64,000 nt of DNA, from the NCBI RefSeq assembly GCF_018618755.1, contig NZ_JACSMR010000009.1, positions 62,001 through 126,000 on the forward strand, in the 5' to 3' direction. The stretch is from Exiguobacterium sp. s193. Its GTDB lineage: Bacteria > Bacillota > Bacilli > Exiguobacteriales > Exiguobacteriaceae. Below the pieces are notes generated by a model that saw only the letters and a program-made list of their open reading frames with translations, did not search any database and was not told the origin of the DNA. Positions 18,639 to 27,128 of this stretch are shown piece after piece. Each line of letters starts with the position of its first letter. Position 1 is the stretch's first letter. Both the position numbers and the translations under genes were made by a program.

Positions 18639-20207
18639 ATGACGACATTATTTTTGTTTACGACAGTTTATCTCCTCCCGACGTTCATCATGTTTTATAT
18701 GTCCGTCGACATTTTTTTGCGCAACCCAAAACGAGCGGAACACCGCCTGTTAAGTCTTTTTACGTTTGCTTACGGCATGATGTTTCTGGGAGAATTTTTC
18801 CGAAATGCCTCGCCGATTGAGATGAGTCCATTTTTTGTAACCTATTGGTTCGGAAATGCTGGATTACTTGTCTTTAGTACGTCACTTCACTTTATTTTCC
18901 GGGTCTCAAACCTGCGAAAAAAGATTCCACGTTTTTTGTATCCCGGGATTTTTTATGCGCCAATGCTCATCGTGCTCGCGACCTATCTTTTTCAGACGAA
19001 TGTCATCAATAGCCAACAGTTCGAACAAGTGGGTCTCTTCATCTACCCTGAGTTCAATTCGTCTTATTTAATTACAATCACCGTCGGAAATGTATTTCAC
19101 CTCATGGTCGTGACATTACTTTTCTATACACGCAAACAATTGAATGATGCCAGACGCGGTATCATCACGTTACTGATTGCTGCAGCTTCACTTACGCTCA
19201 TTTGGAACATTCTGTTCGGTTATTTTTCGTTTTATGGCACGATTCCACCTTACGCGTATATGTATGGCGGACTCTTTTGGGCTGGCGCCATCACGGTGTC
19301 GATGCGTCGTTTTGATTTTTTGGCCTCTTACCAAACACGGTTCGCGACACTGTACAATTTGAATCCGTCAGCAATCGTTTTGCTTGATCGAAGTGGTGTC
19401 ATCGAAAGCGCCAACCCTGCTTCTTATCAACTCCTTGAAGAAGCAGAATTAGCCGGGAAGTCCTTCCTCGATTATTTGCCGGAAAACAAACGAACGGATT
19501 GGTTCGAACATTATACAAAACATTTCGATTCTTCTTATCAATTCATCGAATACGAAACGAAAGTCGCAACGATTCAACAACAAGAACGGTACGTCGTCAT
19601 GGAGGGCGACTTTGTTTTTATCGAACAAGAACTGCATGGGATGTTGCTCATTCGGGATATTCAATCGTCGAAAGAAGCAGAACAAGCGATTCGCTTTTTT
19701 GCCTATAACGATCCTTTAACTAAGATTCCGAACCGACGCAGCTTCTATGAAACAGCCGCGACAGAACTCTTACAACGTGCGAGTTGCTCGATTGTCGTCA
19801 TCGATCTCGATGGCTTTAAAGCCATCAACGATACGTATGGTCATCAAATCGGCGATAGCTTTTTAATCCATATCGCACAGTTGTTAGAAGAACATGCCGC
19901 AGCAAGCGGTTTTGCGGCACGCGTCGGTGGCGATGAATTTTTCGTGTTACTTTACGAACAAACGCCAGAACAACTGCACCAGTTCGCAGCGTCCTTACTT
20001 GAACGATTCCAAGCAAATCCATTTACGTTCGCAGAAGAATTAATCGACATCAGAACAAGTATCGGAATCAGCTTTTCACCGGATCATGGTGTCAGCCTCG
20101 ATACATTGATTCATCGTGCGGACCTGGCGATGTACGATGTCAAAAACAACGGTAAAAACGACTACCGGATTCATGATACGATGGATAAAACATTACGCCA
20201 GCATTAA
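18639..20207 (+). CDS. Membrane diguanylate cyclase (7TM-PAS-GGDEF)
   Basis: 522 aa, expected to make cyclic di-GMP from two GTP at the membrane. Order: seven hydrophobic helices (about 1-220, histidine-kinase-type 7TM sensor region), PAS domain (about 230-345, PSAIVLLDRSGVIESANPA), then GGDEF domain (350-510) with DPLTKIPNRRSF, IDLDGFKAINDTYGH and an intact RVGGDEF catalytic loop. No RxxD inhibitory site stands five residues before GGDEF. ATG 18639 chosen over 18561, as GAGAGAGGACGG precedes it. A c-di-GMP riboswitch occurs at 52.4 kb in this window. Confidence 0.92.
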   Translation: MTTLFLFTTVYLLPTFIMFYMSVDIFLRNPKRAEHRLLSLFTFAYGMMFLGEFFRNASPIEMSPFFVTYWFGNAGLLVFSTSLHFIFRVSNLRKKIPRFLYPGIFYAPMLIVLATYLFQTNVINSQQFEQVGLFIYPEFNSSYLITITVGNVFHLMVVTLLFYTRKQLNDARRGIITLLIAAASLTLIWNILFGYFSFYGTIPPYAYMYGGLFWAGAITVSMRRFDFLASYQTRFATLYNLNPSAIVLLDRSGVIESANPASYQLLEEAELAGKSFLDYLPENKRTDWFEHYTKHFDSSYQFIEYETKVATIQQQERYVVMEGDFVFIEQELHGMLLIRDIQSSKEAEQAIRFFAYNDPLTKIPNRRSFYETAATELLQRASCSIVVIDLDGFKAINDTYGHQIGDSFLIHIAQLLEEHAAASGFAARVGGDEFFVLLYEQTPEQLHQFAASLLERFQANPFTFAEELIDIRTSIGISFSPDHGVSLDTLIHRADLAMYDVKNNGKNDYRIHDTMDKTLRQH

Positions 20208-20217
20208 GGAGCTTGAT

Positions 20218-20547
20218 ATGATCTCATTTCTAGCGATTTTTTCCCGACTGTTCAAAGGGATTCGACGTGCGTTTCACATTTCTTATTTCCAAGGGTTGCT
20301 GTTCCTCTGCTTGTTAACGTTAGTTTCCGGAACGATTTTTTATAGCACCGAGGAAAACTTATCCATCGTCGATGCCCTCTATTTCTGCATCACGACGCTC
20401 AGTACGATTGGTCACCCGACGTTCGTTCCGACGACGACACTGAGCAAAATTTTCACGATGGCTTACATTACGATTGGATGCGGTCTGTTTTTGACCTTAA
20501 TCGCTACCCTGTCGTACGTATTGATTAAGCAACCCGACGAAGATTGA
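20218..20547 (+). CDS. Small two-TM ion-channel-like protein with altered selectivity filter
   Basis: 109 aa, Ion_trans_2-type layout: helix 1 (about 24-43), pore helix (ALYFCITTLST), filter region, helix 2 (79-102). The filter reads T63-I-G-H-P67 instead of TVGYG, so potassium selectivity is doubtful. ATG 20218 chosen (AAGGAGCTTGAT upstream), 10 bases after the diguanylate cyclase stop, so the two are likely one operon. Confidence 0.75.
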   Translation: MISFLAIFSRLFKGIRRAFHISYFQGLLFLCLLTLVSGTIFYSTEENLSIVDALYFCITTLSTIGHPTFVPTTTLSKIFTMAYITIGCGLFLTLIATLSYVLIKQPDED

Positions 20548-20564
20548 TGAAGGGAGAACGTTCG

Positions 20565-21206
20565 ATGCGACAAGCCGCGATTCAAAACAACTTCGATTGG
20601 TGCCGAATGATTTGTGAACTTCATGGCTGTACGGTCACGGAGACACCGGACCATTGGAAAGCGACCGGTGACGTGCCTGCACTCTATCCTGAAGTGATGA
20701 TTCGGACACCGTCCCAACACTTGACGCTCAAGACCGTAAACAGCATCAAGGATTGTACGGCAAGCTATGATTTTTCAAAAGAGGGATTGACCCATCTCTT
20801 TACGGCCGAGTGGATTGCCCGCCAACCGATTTACGACCGCCGTGCCCTGCCCCCTGACTGGACCGTCGTGACGAACGGACGGCTGGCAGAACAGTTTTTC
20901 GGACTCGTCGACGTCCATGACTTGCCACACGACTTATTCAACCAAAAAGAGGTCCGACTCTTTTTCTCGGAGCAACAGCAAGCTGCCTTCATCGCTTTTT
21001 CGAACGGGCAGACGACAGGTCTCTCACACTTAACTTCGGATTATCTCGATGAACGCTTATGGGACGATGTCATCCGGCTCAGTTCAGCCCATTTTCCCGG
21101 GCAACGGATTGTCGGCTACGAGTATGGCGATCAGCTGATCACAGCACTCGAGGCCGGATTTGATGATGTCGGTCCGCTCGCCGTTTGGACACGGATGGCG
21201 CCTTGA
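20565..21206 (+). CDS. Hypothetical protein, possibly GNAT-like
   Basis: 213 aa soluble protein. No firm family. The C-terminal part (RIVGYEYGDQLITALEAGFDDVGPLAVW) resembles the end of some GNAT acetyltransferases, and VRLFFSEQQQAAFIAF could be a core strand. Start placed at ATG 20565 after GAAGGGAGA; an in-frame ATG at 20544 overlaps the channel gene. Probably third gene of the operon starting at 18639. Confidence 0.6.
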   Translation: MRQAAIQNNFDWCRMICELHGCTVTETPDHWKATGDVPALYPEVMIRTPSQHLTLKTVNSIKDCTASYDFSKEGLTHLFTAEWIARQPIYDRRALPPDWTVVTNGRLAEQFFGLVDVHDLPHDLFNQKEVRLFFSEQQQAAFIAFSNGQTTGLSHLTSDYLDERLWDDVIRLSSAHFPGQRIVGYEYGDQLITALEAGFDDVGPLAVWTRMAP

Positions 21207-21312
21207 TTCAGGCGATGTATAGCTTATCGAGGTTGAAGAGTTCATGTAGGTGTGCTGTCTTATCGCGCTGACAAGAGGTAAGCGCCGAAAGAACGACGCT
21301 CTTTACTACTTT

Positions 21313-21338
21313 TCTATACGAAAGAAGCACGCCTGACA
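21313..21338 (+). repeat. 26-bp direct repeat, left copy
   Basis: Starts TCTATACGAAAGAAGCACGC and ends CTGACA. Identical to 21718-21743, 405 bases apart. The left copy is a truncated half of the terminator formed at the right copy. Confidence 0.9.
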
Positions 21339-21550
21339 AACTGTTAAGAAGCGTGAACATACGATATCGAGATGCAATCCGTTCGCGCTTCCCTGTCTCG
21401 CCTCGTCTTCAAAGCGGCAATCTTCCGGCGCCGCTACAGCAAAGCTGCAGGGTCGCGACCGATTGCTTTTCGCGGTTCTCAAGCGATTCAAGACGGATTG
21501 CGCTCTAAACCGTCTGCATGACTGGATTTCCCTCATGGTATTCCCTAAAA

Positions 21551-21694
21551 AGCGTCACGTTTCGTTGACTCCTGCGGGGAAAAGTGCGTTTTTAACGCAC
21601 TTTCAGAGGCAGGCAAGACCCTGCTCCTTGTCCGCTAGGAGCAAGGAGCAACGGCTTGCGCCTCGCCCGAGGAAAGCAACGAAAAAAAGACGCT
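21551..21694 (+). repeat. Dispersed inverted-repeat element, copy B
   Basis: 144 bp. Begins AGCGTCACGTTTCGTTGACT, ends CGAGGAAAGCAACG then a run of A and GACGCT, so the termini are complementary. Internal hairpin GTGCGTT-TTT-AACGCAC and a second inverted segment around AAGACCCTGCTCCTTGTCC. Left flank (from about 21508) still matches copies A and C. Confidence 0.9.
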
Positions 21695-21717
21695 CTCCTT
21701 TCACAATTACCATTTTG

Positions 21718-21743
21718 TCTATACGAAAGAAGCACGCCTGACA
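21718..21743 (+). repeat. 26-bp direct repeat, right copy
   Basis: Perfect match to 21313-21338; forms the left arm of the terminator at 21729-21763. Confidence 0.9.
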
Positions 21744-21763
21744 TCTCGTCAGGCGTGCTTTTT
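21729..21763. terminator. Terminator near the mgtE 3' end
   Basis: AAGCACGCCTGA ... TCAGGCGTGCTT perfect 12-bp stem. The better T-run is on the + strand; on the minus strand it would end mgtE. Confidence 0.85.
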
Positions 21764-21769
21764 AGTAGT

Positions 21770-23122
21770 TCACATCAAATGATTGATAAAGGCCGTCGCA
21801 ATCCCGAAATAAACAAGTAACGACAAAATGTCATTAAGCGTCGTGATGAGTGGACCCGAGGCAATCGCTGGGTCAATCTTCAGCCGATGCAAAATCAATG
21901 GAATAATTGTCCCGGCAAGTGTACCGAAAATCAGTGTGATGATTAACGAACTCCCGACGACGAGTCCGAGTACCGGGTTCCCTTGCCAGACATACGCAAT
22001 GATGGCAATTAAAATCCCGCACGTCACTCCGATAATCAAACCGACACGGAACTCCCGTAAAATCAAGCGTGTGGCAACCTTTTTATCGACTTCCCGTGTA
22101 ATCAATCCCCGGACGACGACCGCAAGTGATTGCGTTCCCGTGTTCCCCGTCATCCCAGCGATCATCGGCATGAAGAAGGCGAGCGCCACGACCTTCGATA
22201 GTGTCTCCTCGAACTGACTGATAATCGAACCGGAAACCAGTCCGATGAACAGTAATAAAATCAACCAGGGCAACCGACGTGTCGCGGCAATCAACGGTTT
22301 CGTCTCAAAATCAATCGATTTACCGGACGCTGCCAGCTTTTCGATATCTTCATTCGCTTCTTCCCGTAAGACATCAAGTGCATCATCGACCGTAATCAAA
22401 CCGACGAGCACGTCCCCTTCGACGACCGGTAACGATACCAGATCATAGCGTTCGAACATCTTCGCGACCTCTTCCTGATCGGTTTCAGCCGAGACACGGA
22501 TGACTTTTTGATCCATGACGTCGCCAATCCGTTCGGCATTGTCCGCAAGGATGAGATTCCGGTACGAGATGACACCAACGAGTTCACTTAACTGATTGAC
22601 GACATACACGTAATTGATCGTTTCCGAATACTCGATGTAATCGCGCATCTTCTCGACCGTCTCCCCGACCGTGAAGTCTTCCGGGACCCAGATAAAACGG
22701 TTCGTCATCAAGCGACCGGCCGTTTCGACCGGATAGGTCAAGAGGTTTCGGACGACGAGCGCTTCATCTTGCCGCATGCCGGATAAGAGGCGATCGACTT
22801 CTTCTTCTTGTAACTCTTCTAAGATGTCGACTAAGTCATCGTTTTCCATCAAATCCATCACATGCCCGGCATGTTCGACATCAAGTCGGCGCAAGACATC
22901 GAGTTGTTGTTCAAGCTCCAGTTCCTCGATGACATCAGCTAAGCGTTCGTGATCGAGATAACGAAGCAATCGTTCTTGTTCGACCGGTTCTAATTCGACG
23001 TACAGCTTTGCCAAGTCATAGGGATAGACTTCTTCAATCGCCTGTTGTGCTTGTTCACGACGCTCTTTTAATAAGGCGTCTAGCAACAATAACTTCCATT
23101 GTTGACCATTTGACTGACTCAC
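21770..23122 (-). CDS. mgtE: Magnesium transporter MgtE
   Basis: 450 aa with the start at GTG 23122 (NVSQSNG), the length of characterised MgtE. N-terminal acidic superhelix (about 20-130: LLRYLDHERLADVIEELELEQQ ... LLSGM), two CBS domains (about 130-255: FIWVPEDFTVGETV, VIRVSAETDQEEVAKMFERYDLVSLPVVE), plug helix, and five C-terminal membrane helices with the conserved GMTGNTGTQSLAVVVRG pore motif. The open frame continues upstream to 23257 but crosses the mnt promoter and operator. No Mg riboswitch (M-box) is evident in front. Confidence 0.93.
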   Translation of the reverse strand: MSQSNGQQWKLLLLDALLKERREQAQQAIEEVYPYDLAKLYVELEPVEQERLLRYLDHERLADVIEELELEQQLDVLRRLDVEHAGHVMDLMENDDLVDILEELQEEEVDRLLSGMRQDEALVVRNLLTYPVETAGRLMTNRFIWVPEDFTVGETVEKMRDYIEYSETINYVYVVNQLSELVGVISYRNLILADNAERIGDVMDQKVIRVSAETDQEEVAKMFERYDLVSLPVVEGDVLVGLITVDDALDVLREEANEDIEKLAASGKSIDFETKPLIAATRRLPWLILLLFIGLVSGSIISQFEETLSKVVALAFFMPMIAGMTGNTGTQSLAVVVRGLITREVDKKVATRLILREFRVGLIIGVTCGILIAIIAYVWQGNPVLGLVVGSSLIITLIFGTLAGTIIPLILHRLKIDPAIASGPLITTLNDILSLLVYFGIATAFINHLM

Positions 23123-23192
23123 GTTACCACCCCCACGTTTTCTCCTTCTATATCTTAGCATGAGATGTTCGAAAGCTCCTTCTTGAATCGAG

Positions 23193-23237
23193 TTGACATT
23201 TTCAGATAAACCCGTTAAAGTTTGCCCTAAGGAAACA
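23193..23237 (+). promoter_or_regulatory. mnt promoter P1 with MntR-type operator 1
   Basis: -35 TTGACA (23193-23198), 17-base spacer, -10 TAAAGT (23216-23221), then TTTGCCCTAAGGAAACA (23221-23237) over the expected start. The last element closely fits the B. subtilis MntR box TTTGCCTTAAGGAAAC. Confidence 0.85.
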
Positions 23238-23262
23238 TTATTAGTTGGACGACTCATATCTG

Positions 23263-23314
23263 TTCAAAGGCAAACCATATTTTTTTAATCTTTTTCTTTC
23301 CCTAAGGAAACATT
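23263..23314 (+). promoter_or_regulatory. mnt promoter P2 with MntR-type operator 2
   Basis: -35-like TTCAAA (23263-23268), 17-base spacer, -10 TAATCT (23286-23291), then TTTCCCTAAGGAAACATT (23297-23314), a second copy of the operator core CCCTAAGGAAACATT at the same relative place. Confidence 0.75.
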
Positions 23315-23350
23315 TTATGACCTGGCTAATATTTGAAAGGAGCTTATATT

Positions 23351-24091
23351 ATGTACGCTGTGGAAGTAGATCGCTTATCGGTCACTTATTTTGAAACAAG
23401 GGCACTTGAAGATGTTTCCGTCAACATCTCATCCGGTCAGCTCGTCGGCGTGATTGGTCCGAACGGTGCCGGGAAATCGACATTCATCAAAGCCTTGATG
23501 CAGTTGATTCCTGCGCAAGCGAAACACATCAAATTACTCGGACAAACGATTGACGACAGTCGCAGTCACATTGCGTATGTCCCCCAACGGAGTGCCATCG
23601 ACTGGGATTTCCCGATTCTTGTTCGCGACGCCGTGTTGATTGGTTGTTATCCGAAACTCGGATTATTGAAGCGTCCGAATAAACAGCATCGTGCTTTCGC
23701 GCAGGCTTGTCTCGAACGTGTCGGCATGACTGAATTCGCCGACCGCCAAATCGGTGAACTATCTGGTGGTCAGCAACAGCGTGTCTTCTTAGCCCGGGCA
23801 CTCGCGCAAGAAGCGGATTTATTGTTGCTCGATGAACCATTTGTTGGCGTTGATATCGTCAGCGAACGCGTCATCATCAACCTCTTGCGCACGTTACGTG
23901 ACGAAGGAAAAACGATTATCGTCGTCCACCACGATTTGAGTAAAGCGGCTGATTATTTTGATGAACTATTGCTTCTTAACCGGACGGTCGTTGCTTACGG
24001 CGCACCGGATGACATTCTAACTGCCAAACAAATTGAAATCGCATACGGCAACCCGCTTGCTTTCCTGCAGAAAGCGGAGGCCTCCTCATGA
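23351..24091 (+). CDS. mntB: Manganese ABC transporter, ATP-binding protein
   Basis: 246 aa ABC ATPase of the metal-uptake (MZT/family 3) class. Walker A GPNGAGKST, signature LSGGQQQR, Walker B LLLLDEPF, H-loop VVHHDL. Start at ATG 23351 after GAAAGGAGC. First gene of an mntB-mntC-mntA operon; MntR-like operators upstream point to manganese rather than zinc. The stop overlaps the permease start (ATGA). Confidence 0.93.
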   Translation: MYAVEVDRLSVTYFETRALEDVSVNISSGQLVGVIGPNGAGKSTFIKALMQLIPAQAKHIKLLGQTIDDSRSHIAYVPQRSAIDWDFPILVRDAVLIGCYPKLGLLKRPNKQHRAFAQACLERVGMTEFADRQIGELSGGQQQRVFLARALAQEADLLLLDEPFVGVDIVSERVIINLLRTLRDEGKTIIVVHHDLSKAADYFDELLLLNRTVVAYGAPDDILTAKQIEIAYGNPLAFLQKAEASS

Positions 24092-24939
24092 ATTTCATCG
24101 AAGCGATTCTTCACTATGATTTCTTACAAAAAGCACTCATCACGTCCGTCATGGTCGGTGTGATTTGTGGTGTAATCGGCTGTTTCATCATTTTACGCGG
24201 TATGTCCTTGATGGGTGACGCGATCTCACATGCCGTCTTACCGGGTGTCGCCATATCCTATCTGCTCGGGATTAATTTCTTCATCGGAGCCGTCGCGACA
24301 GGTCTGTTGACAGCTCTCGGGATTGGATTCGTCAGCCAAAACAGCCGCATCAAAAACGATACGGCAATCGGGATCCTCTTTACATCCGCCTTCGCACTCG
24401 GAATCATCTTAATCTCGTTTTTGCGCAGCAGTAGCGACCTGTACCATATTTTGTTCGGTAACGTCCTCGCGGTCCGTCCGAGCGACATGTGGATGACGCT
24501 CATCATTGGAATCATCGTCCTCAGCGGAATCTATCTGTTCTATAAAGAGTTACTCGTAACATCGTTCGATCCGACGATGGCAGCGGCGTACGGTCTGTCG
24601 ACACGCTTCGTCCATTACTTGCTGATGATGATGTTGACACTTGTCACGGTCGCCTCCTTGCAGACGGTCGGAATCATCCTCGTCGTCGCGATGCTGATTA
24701 CGCCTGCCGCGACCGCTTATTTGCTGACGAACCGGCTGTCGCGGATGATTTTCTTATCGGCGAGCTTCGGCACGATTTCCGCCATCATCGGTCTTTACTT
24801 GAGCTTTACCTATAATCTTTCATCCGGTGCATCGATCGTCCTCGTCGCAACCGCATTGTTCGCGCTCGTCTTCATTTTTTCGCCGCGCCACGGCTTGATG
24901 CGGAAATGGAGAACATCAACAAAGGAGGTCGCTTCATGA
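24088..24939 (+). CDS. mntC: Manganese ABC transporter, permease
   Basis: 283 aa with about eight hydrophobic helices. ABC-3 family permease signs: CFIILRGMSLMGDAISHAVLPGVAISYLLG near the N-terminus, and AYGLSTRFVHYLLMM followed by TVGIILVVAMLITPAATAYLL. Membrane component of the Mn uptake system. Overlaps genes on both sides by 4 bases, so translation is coupled. Confidence 0.93.
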   Translation: MNFIEAILHYDFLQKALITSVMVGVICGVIGCFIILRGMSLMGDAISHAVLPGVAISYLLGINFFIGAVATGLLTALGIGFVSQNSRIKNDTAIGILFTSAFALGIILISFLRSSSDLYHILFGNVLAVRPSDMWMTLIIGIIVLSGIYLFYKELLVTSFDPTMAAAYGLSTRFVHYLLMMMLTLVTVASLQTVGIILVVAMLITPAATAYLLTNRLSRMIFLSASFGTISAIIGLYLSFTYNLSSGASIVLVATALFALVFIFSPRHGLMRKWRTSTKEVAS

Positions 24940-25850
24940 AACGAACACGGCTCATTCCCCTTATCGGGCTTAGCGCGCTACTCGCCGGCTGCGCGCCTGA
25001 ATCAACAGACAACGACAAACTTCAGGTCGTTACGACCTATTCGATATTAGAAGACATGGCACGAGTCGTCGGCGGCGAGCACGTCGATGTCCACAGCATG
25101 GTCAAAATCGGTGCCAATCCGCACGAATATGATCCGCTCCCGACCGATGTCCGCAAGATGGCTGATGCCGATGTCGTCTTTTATAACGGTCTGAATCTCG
25201 AAGCCGGTGGTTCCTGGTTCAACAAATTGCGTTCGAGTACGAACAAGGACGGTAAAGAAGCGCCTGTCTATGAGCTCAGTCAAGGGGTCACTCCTCAATA
25301 CTTGACCGCTAAAGGAAAAGAACAGGAAACGGACCCGCACGCATGGCTTGATCTGCAAAATGGGATTCAATACGTTGAAAACGTCAAAGACGGTTTAATC
25401 AAAGAAGATCCAAAAAATAAAACTGATTACGAAAAGAATGCCTCTTCCTACATTCAGGAACTCGAGGCACTCGATACGAAAGCGAAGGAACGATTTGCCG
25501 AGATACCAAAACAGCAGCGGCACTTGATCACGAGCGAAGGGGCTTTCAAATACTTTAGTGACGCCTATGACGTCAAAGCCGATTACATTTGGGAAATCAA
25601 TTCGGATAATCAAGGGACGCCGGATCAAGTCCGGCGGATCGTCGACTTAATCAAAGACCAAAACGTCCCTGTCCTGTTCGTCGAGACGAGTGTCGACCGG
25701 CGCAGCATGGAGACGGTCTCGCGGGAAACCGGTGTCCCGATTGGCGGCACGCTCTATACCGATTCACTCGGAGCGAAGGGAAAAGACGGTTCGACGTATT
25801 TGACGATGATGGAAGCGAATTTCGATACGATTGCACAACAATTAAAATAA
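24936..25850 (+). CDS. mntA: Manganese ABC transporter, substrate-binding lipoprotein
   Basis: 304 aa cluster 9 (TroA-like) metal-binding lipoprotein. Signal with lipobox LLAGC (Cys at about 19). Metal ligands expected in VGANPHEYDPLPTD (GANPHEY His), ETDPHAWLD (His), ITSEGAFKYF (Glu), and an Asp in GTLYTDSLG. Start at ATG 24936 after AAAGGAGG, overlapping the mntC stop. Anchored on the outer face of the membrane. Confidence 0.94.
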   Translation: MKRTRLIPLIGLSALLAGCAPESTDNDKLQVVTTYSILEDMARVVGGEHVDVHSMVKIGANPHEYDPLPTDVRKMADADVVFYNGLNLEAGGSWFNKLRSSTNKDGKEAPVYELSQGVTPQYLTAKGKEQETDPHAWLDLQNGIQYVENVKDGLIKEDPKNKTDYEKNASSYIQELEALDTKAKERFAEIPKQQRHLITSEGAFKYFSDAYDVKADYIWEINSDNQGTPDQVRRIVDLIKDQNVPVLFVETSVDRRSMETVSRETGVPIGGTLYTDSLGAKGKDGSTYLTMMEANFDTIAQQLK

Positions 25851-25944
25851 TCTGGTCATCGAATCGTCAATACCTCACGCGTACAAACAGGAAGTGACAC
25901 GGTATACTGACCCTATCAGGAAAATGATGTTTAGGGGGAAGTTC

Positions 25945-26442
25945 ATGAAACGACAGACAGGATGGATGTTGACGTTGACAGCAAGTCTGGCACTTGCTGC
26001 CTGCGCTCCGGCAGAACAAGCAGACAAACCGGCGAAAACGGACCATGCCGCCCACGCGACGCACGCTGCCGGCGACCAGCTCGAGCAGACAGCTGACAAA
26101 ACAATTGCACCCGACTTCTTGAAAGAGACTGATGCCTCGACTCAAACGATTTATCTTGCCGTCGCCAAACATCAAGATTTACTCGAAAAGATGCCTTGTT
26201 ACTGCGGGTGTGGCGAAACGGCCGGTCATACGAGTAACTATGACTGCTTCATCGCCGATCAGACCGAGTCAGGTGCGACTACTTGGACGACGCACGGGAT
26301 CACATGCGGAACATGTCTCGATATCGCCGCTCAATCGATTGTCGCTTACGAACAAGGGACACCGATGAAGAAAATTCGGAAAGATATCGATGCCGCATAT
26401 GCCAACACGGGGGTTGTACCGACGAAAACACCAGCCCTTTAA
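25945..26442 (+). CDS. PCYCGC-motif lipoprotein
   Basis: 165 aa lipoprotein: signal with lipobox LALAAC, then a His-rich stretch (TDHAAHATHAAGD), then the PCYCGCGET motif and further Cys residues (NYDCF, GITCGTCLD). Belongs to the PCYCGC-motif family (PF13798-type), function unknown; the Cys/His content suggests metal or redox chemistry at the membrane surface. ATG 25945 chosen over an upstream ATG at 25894 because GGGGGAAG precedes it. About 95 bases after mntA; may share its transcript. Confidence 0.85.
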   Translation: MKRQTGWMLTLTASLALAACAPAEQADKPAKTDHAAHATHAAGDQLEQTADKTIAPDFLKETDASTQTIYLAVAKHQDLLEKMPCYCGCGETAGHTSNYDCFIADQTESGATTWTTHGITCGTCLDIAAQSIVAYEQGTPMKKIRKDIDAAYANTGVVPTKTPAL

Positions 26443-26456
26443 TGAAACAGGACAAA

Positions 26457-26516
26457 GAACCCCTCGAAGTGATGAAGATGACTGCTCAGTCGTCTTCATC
26501 ACTTCGAGGGGGTTTT
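26457..26516. terminator. Long bidirectional terminator
   Basis: Stem of about 24 bp: AACCCCTCGAAGTGATGAAG ... CTTCATCACTTCGAGGGGGTT with a short loop; T-run on the + strand and A/T run on the other. Placed between convergent genes. Confidence 0.92.
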
Positions 26517-26521
26517 GTGTT

Positions 26522-26953
26522 TCAACGTTTTGCTGTCGCATGCAGAACAAGCGCTTTACCGGATAACAATTCATCGAGCTGATAATACGTATGCGCCCGA
26601 ATCGTTCCAACCGTTCGCGGTTGATGCCGTAACTCATACGCTACTTCAAGTAAGTAGAACTTGTACTCCTCGGACTCCGAAAAACCAAACCGTGCGCGTC
26701 GCTCTTCGATGTACGCACACAACCGACGTTGTTGTGCTTCTGAAAAACGAGCCAACTGAGCAGCGACCGGTTCATTCGGTCGCAAGACGAGTTCGCGTTC
26801 CGTCCGGTAAAGACGGTTCATGACTCCTTGTGCGCGGCGCAAGGCAATTAAACGCGCGCGTTGGTAAGAACGGGGATGCGGATGGGCATGGACGAGATGT
26901 CGCTCAATCATCGCTTGTGTTTGTGCAGCAGGTAGTGAGAGGACGTCATACAT
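26522..26953 (-). CDS. Hypothetical basic helical protein
   Basis: 143 aa, rich in Arg, Ala, Leu and Glu; likely all alpha-helical and soluble (MYDVLSLPAAQTQAMIERHLV ... SEAQQRRLCAYIEERRARFG). No family recognised. Start at ATG 26953 with AAAGGAG at good spacing. The gene stands alone between the terminator and a divergent dehydrogenase. Confidence 0.65.
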   Translation of the reverse strand: MYDVLSLPAAQTQAMIERHLVHAHPHPRSYQRARLIALRRAQGVMNRLYRTERELVLRPNEPVAAQLARFSEAQQRRLCAYIEERRARFGFSESEEYKFYLLEVAYELRHQPRTVGTIRAHTYYQLDELLSGKALVLHATAKR

Positions 26954-27128
26954 ACAATCAAACTCCTTTTTCATTAATTAACAATGGGTCTATTTTACCA
27001 TAAATACCCAAAAATATTCATTGATGATGAAAGGGAAACCAATTTCTTAATTTCTCAAGAACGTTTCATTTTAGCCAGACGGTGGAAAACTTTCAAAGAT
27101 ACGTGAAAACGAGAGAGGATGTCGAACC

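Larger units (their letters stand above)
21207..21769. other. Repeat-rich intergenic region
   Basis: About 560 bases with no believable gene. Contains a 26-bp perfect direct repeat (21313-21338 and 21718-21743), copy B of the dispersed element (21551-21694), and a terminator (21729-21763). A segment around 21349-21377 (GAAGCGTGAACATACGATATCGAGA) also matches the flank of copy C near 35790, so parts of this region are shared with that locus. Confidence 0.75.

Noticed and set aside
21313-21743. CRISPR-like repeat pair
   Set aside because: Only two copies, spaced by 405 bases, no array and no cas genes.
23123-23257. 45-residue N-terminal extension of MgtE
   Set aside because: It crosses the divergent mnt promoter and operator; GTG 23122 gives the standard 450-aa length.
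23123-23340. Possible magnesium riboswitch (M-box or ykoK type) before mgtE
   Set aside because: No conserved M-box blocks or matching stems are seen; the region is explained by the mnt promoter modules.
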